Positions 5,700 through 7,912 of a DNA stretch of 7,912 nt are shown one piece after another. Where the stretch lies: assembly GCA_033722375.1 (NCBI GenBank), contig JAWVZB010000129.1, positions 1 through 7,912 of the forward strand, given 5' to 3'. This DNA is from JAWVZB01 sp033722375. GTDB lineage: Bacteria > Actinomycetota > Nitriliruptoria > Nitriliruptorales > Nitriliruptoraceae. Position numbers and translations under genes: made by a program. Within the stretch, counting starts at the first letter, position 1; every line of letters begins with the position of its first letter. Below the pieces are notes generated by a model. The model did not search any database. It had not been told where the DNA came from and saw only the letters and a program-made list of their open reading frames with translations.

Positions 5700-5730
5700 T
5701 CGCACCTGTCACACCCATGGTGCAGACTCG

Positions 5731-5759
5731 TTGACAGGCGCCCTCGTCACCGGTGTAAT
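5731..5759 (+). promoter_or_regulatory. Strong sigma70-type promoter of nrdJ
   Basis: TTGACA (5731-5736, perfect) is followed by a 17-bp spacer and TGTAAT (5754-5759, 5 of 6). The predicted start is near 5766, leaving a leader of about 32 nt. The candidate NrdR boxes end 31 bp upstream of the -35, so repression would act from upstream or by looping rather than by covering the promoter. The short leader leaves no room for a cobalamin riboswitch. Confidence 0.72.
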
Positions 5760-5797
5760 CACATCGGTGTCATCTGAACCGAACAACAGGAGCCGCG

Positions 5798-7912
5798 ATG
5801 GCCGAGTCCACCACCACCGACGACCCGATCGTCCTCCCCGACACGGAGACGACCGACGAGAAAGTGCCCGGTGGCGGCGCACCGATGACGGTGGGTGGGA
5901 AAGGCAAGGCCAAGGGCCTCGTGTTCGACCGACACTTCACCCGTCCGGGGGTCCACCCCTACGACGAGGTCGAGTGGGAGTCGCGTGACGCGGTCATCAA
6001 GAACTGGCGCGACGGCACCATCAGCTTCGAGCAGCGCGGGGTCGAGTTCCCCTCCACCTGGTCGATGAACGCGACCACGATCGTGGCCCAGAAGTACTTC
6101 CGGGGCCCGCTCGGCTCGCCCGAGCGCGAGAGCTCGGTCAAGCAGATGATCGACCGTGTCGCTGACACCATCACCCGCTGGGGCCGGGAGGGCGGCTACT
6201 TCGCCGACGACGAGTCGGCCGAGATCTTCAACCTCGAGCTCAAGCATCTGCTCGTGAACCAGAAGGCGGCGTTCAACTCCCCGGTGTGGTTCAACGTCGG
6301 CGTCGAGGACGAGCCGCAATGCTCGGCCTGCTTCATCCTGTCCGTCGAGGACACGATGAGCTCGATCCTCAACTGGTACGTCGAAGAGGGGACGATCTTC
6401 AAGGGTGGCTCGGGCTCGGGCATCAACCTCAGCTCCATCCGCTCCTCCAAGGAGACGCTGCGGGGCGGCGGCGAGGCGTCCGGTCCGGTCAGCTTCATGC
6501 GGGGCGCGGACGCGTCCGCCGGGACCATCAAGTCGGGGGGCAAAACCCGCCGCGCCGCCAAGATGGTGATCCTGAACGTCGACCACCCCGATATCGAGGA
6601 GTTCGTCTGGACCAAGGCGCACGAGGAGAAGAAGATCCGCGTGCTCCGTGAAGCCGGGTTCGACATGGACCTCGACTCGCCCGACTACGCCTCGGTGCAG
6701 TACCAGAACGCCAACAACTCGGTCCGGGTCACCGACGAGTTCATGCAGGCCTACGAGGCCGACACCGATTACGGCCTGAAGGCGGTCACGACCGGCGAGG
6801 TCATCGAGGAGAAGTCGGCGCGTGACGTGATGCGCCAGATCGCCGAGGCGGCCTGGGAGTGCGCCGACCCCGGCATGCAGTACGACACCACGATCAACGA
6901 CTGGCACACCTGCCCCGAGTCGGGCCGGATCAACGGCTCCAACCCGTGCTCGGAGTACATGCACCTCGACAACTCGGCCTGCAACCTCGCGTCGCTGAAC
7001 CTCAAGAAGTTCTACGACTACGACGCGGACCACTTCGACATCGAGTCGTTCAAGCGCGCGGTCGAGGTCATCTTCGCTGCACAGGAGATCGTGGTCACCC
7101 CCTCGAGCTACCCGACCGAGCAGATCGGTGACAACGCCCGCGCGTTCCGTGAGCTCGGGATGGGCTACGCCAACATCGGCGGGCTGCTCATGTCGCTCGG
7201 CATCCCCTACGACTCCGACGAGGGTCGTGCGTGGTGTGGGGCGATCACCGCGCTCATGACAGGTCACGCCTACCGCAGCTCCTCCGAGTTCGCCCGCGTG
7301 GTGGGCCCGTTCGCGGGCTACAAGAAGAACGAGAAGCCGATGCTGCGGGTCATCAAGAAGCACCGCGAGGCGGTCGAGGACATCGATCCGCGCAAGGTGC
7401 CTGCCGAGATGCTCGACGCCGCCCGACAGGCGTGGGACGAGGCTCTCGAGCTCGGTGGCCAGCACGGCTACCGCAACAGCCAGGCCAGCGTGCTCGCCCC
7501 GACGGGCACCATCGGTCTCATGATGGACTGCGACACCACCGGCATCGAACCCGACCTCGGGCTCGTCAAGACCAAGAAGCTGGTCGGTGGCGGCTCGATG
7601 TCGATCGTCAACCAGACCGTCCCGCAGGCGCTGCGCAAGCTCGGTTACAACGAGGAGCAGGTCGAGGCCATCGTCGCCCACATCGACGAGCACAAGTCCA
7701 TCAAGGATGCCCCGGCGCTCCGGCCCGAGCACGAGGCGGTGTTCAGCTGCGCGATGGGCGACAACGCCATCCACTACATGGGTCACGTCCGGATGATGGC
7801 TGCGGCGCAGCCGTTCATCAGCGGGGCGATCAGCAAGACCGTGAACATGCCCGAGGAGGCCACGGTCGAGGACGTCGAGCAGCTCTACGTCGATGCGTGG
7901 AAGCTCGGGATC
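5798..7912 (+). CDS. nrdJ: Class II (adenosylcobalamin-dependent) ribonucleotide reductase, 3' end outside window
   Basis: The first 705 residues are visible. NrdJ reduces ribonucleotides to deoxyribonucleotides using adenosylcobalamin to start a thiyl radical, independent of oxygen. Residues 1-40 are an acidic, threonine-rich then lysine/glycine-rich tail with no visible ATP-cone. From about 40 on it resembles Streptomyces NrdJ (GVHPYDEVEWE, NSPVWFN, SGPVSFMRGADASAGTIKSGG). The probable redox pair is C178 (SACFIL) and C395 (SACNLASLNL). The active site is N382-P-C384-S-E386, with C384 the thiyl radical. The substrate-binding glycine loop is at 203-208 (GGSGSG), and PTGTIG at 568-573 is the phosphate-binding turn. 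ATG at 5798 has AGGAG with a 5-nt spacer. The C-terminal cysteines and any TSCPD-type domain lie beyond the window. Control by NrdR is likely from the upstream boxes. Confidence 0.96.
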   Translation, partial: MAESTTTDDPIVLPDTETTDEKVPGGGAPMTVGGKGKAKGLVFDRHFTRPGVHPYDEVEWESRDAVIKNWRDGTISFEQRGVEFPSTWSMNATTIVAQKYFRGPLGSPERESSVKQMIDRVADTITRWGREGGYFADDESAEIFNLELKHLLVNQKAAFNSPVWFNVGVEDEPQCSACFILSVEDTMSSILNWYVEEGTIFKGGSGSGINLSSIRSSKETLRGGGEASGPVSFMRGADASAGTIKSGGKTRRAAKMVILNVDHPDIEEFVWTKAHEEKKIRVLREAGFDMDLDSPDYASVQYQNANNSVRVTDEFMQAYEADTDYGLKAVTTGEVIEEKSARDVMRQIAEAAWECADPGMQYDTTINDWHTCPESGRINGSNPCSEYMHLDNSACNLASLNLKKFYDYDADHFDIESFKRAVEVIFAAQEIVVTPSSYPTEQIGDNARAFRELGMGYANIGGLLMSLGIPYDSDEGRAWCGAITALMTGHAYRSSSEFARVVGPFAGYKKNEKPMLRVIKKHREAVEDIDPRKVPAEMLDAARQAWDEALELGGQHGYRNSQASVLAPTGTIGLMMDCDTTGIEPDLGLVKTKKLVGGGSMSIVNQTVPQALRKLGYNEEQVEAIVAHIDEHKSIKDAPALRPEHEAVFSCAMGDNAIHYMGHVRMMAAAQPFISGAISKTVNMPEEATVEDVEQLYVDAWKLGI

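Noticed and set aside
5540..5734. 64-codon open frame on + between amidase and nrdJ
   Set aside because: No ribosome binding site or recognisable similarity, and it overlaps the candidate DnaA and NrdR sites.
5774..5785. GAACCGAACA upstream of nrdJ, also present near the lexA boxes, as an SOS site
   Set aside because: It contains half-sites in the same orientation only, with no inverted GTTC arm at the right spacing, so it is not a LexA box.
5508..5797. Origin of replication
   Set aside because: DnaA-like boxes are present but there is no dnaA, dnaN or gyrB nearby and no AT-rich unwinding stretch; a regulatory role is more likely.
5766..5797. Cobalamin riboswitch in front of B12-dependent nrdJ
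   Set aside because: The predicted leader is only about 32 nt, too short for a cobalamin aptamer, and no B12-box-like sequence was seen.
5759..7786. 675-codon open frame on - opposite nrdJ
   Set aside because: It is a codon-bias shadow of nrdJ: composition is skewed to V, L, D, R and G, there is no recognisable domain, and the plus strand carries an unmistakable NrdJ.

Overview
The window is high-GC DNA with dense genes, short intergenic gaps and frequent GTG starts. The LexA boxes have the form CGAAC-N4-GTTCG, and the class II ribonucleotide reductase resembles that of Streptomyces. Together with the lexA / LysM-protein / nrdR / nrdJ neighbourhood, this points to an actinobacterium. Acidimicrobiia or a related deep lineage is a guess I cannot confirm from sequence alone. 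No mobile element, tRNA, rRNA or CRISPR array was seen.

Layout: (1) 2-349, the C-terminal end of the GTPase HflX on +. (2) 362-1000, lexA on -, tail to tail with hflX. (3) 1001-1218, a divergent control region with four LexA (SOS) boxes and two candidate promoters. (4) 1219-1620, a small membrane-anchored LysM protein on +, resembling SOS division inhibitors (YneA/DivS/ChiZ type). (5) 1631-2134, nrdR on -, the transcriptional repressor of ribonucleotide reductase genes. (6) 2211-2996, a probable double-hotdog thioesterase-like protein on +. (7) 3004-3936, a GNAT acetyltransferase fused to a second beta-rich domain, on -. (8) 4137-5507, an amidase-signature hydrolase on +. (9) 5508-5797, a 290-bp regulatory gap with no convincing gene. 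It holds a cluster of DnaA-box-like 9-mers, two candidate NrdR boxes with centres 33 bp apart, and a strong TTGACA-N17-TGTAAT promoter. (10) 5798 to the window end, nrdJ (B12-dependent ribonucleotide reductase), truncated by the window edge. The gap 3937-4136 upstream of the amidase shows ribosome binding sites at both ends but no promoter I would defend.

Functional theme: the core genes link DNA damage to DNA precursor supply. LexA would control itself and the divergent LysM gene, which would delay division during damage. NrdR senses nucleotides through its ATP-cone and would repress nrdJ through the paired boxes found here. The hotdog, GNAT and amidase genes between nrdR and nrdJ have no obvious link to this theme and look like an insertion into a lexA-nrdR-nrdJ neighbourhood that is contiguous in Streptomyces (from memory). 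All gene calls are ordinary families. The most useful new information is regulatory: the four-box SOS region, the NrdR box pair, the DnaA-like cluster and a probable non-ATG nrdR start.
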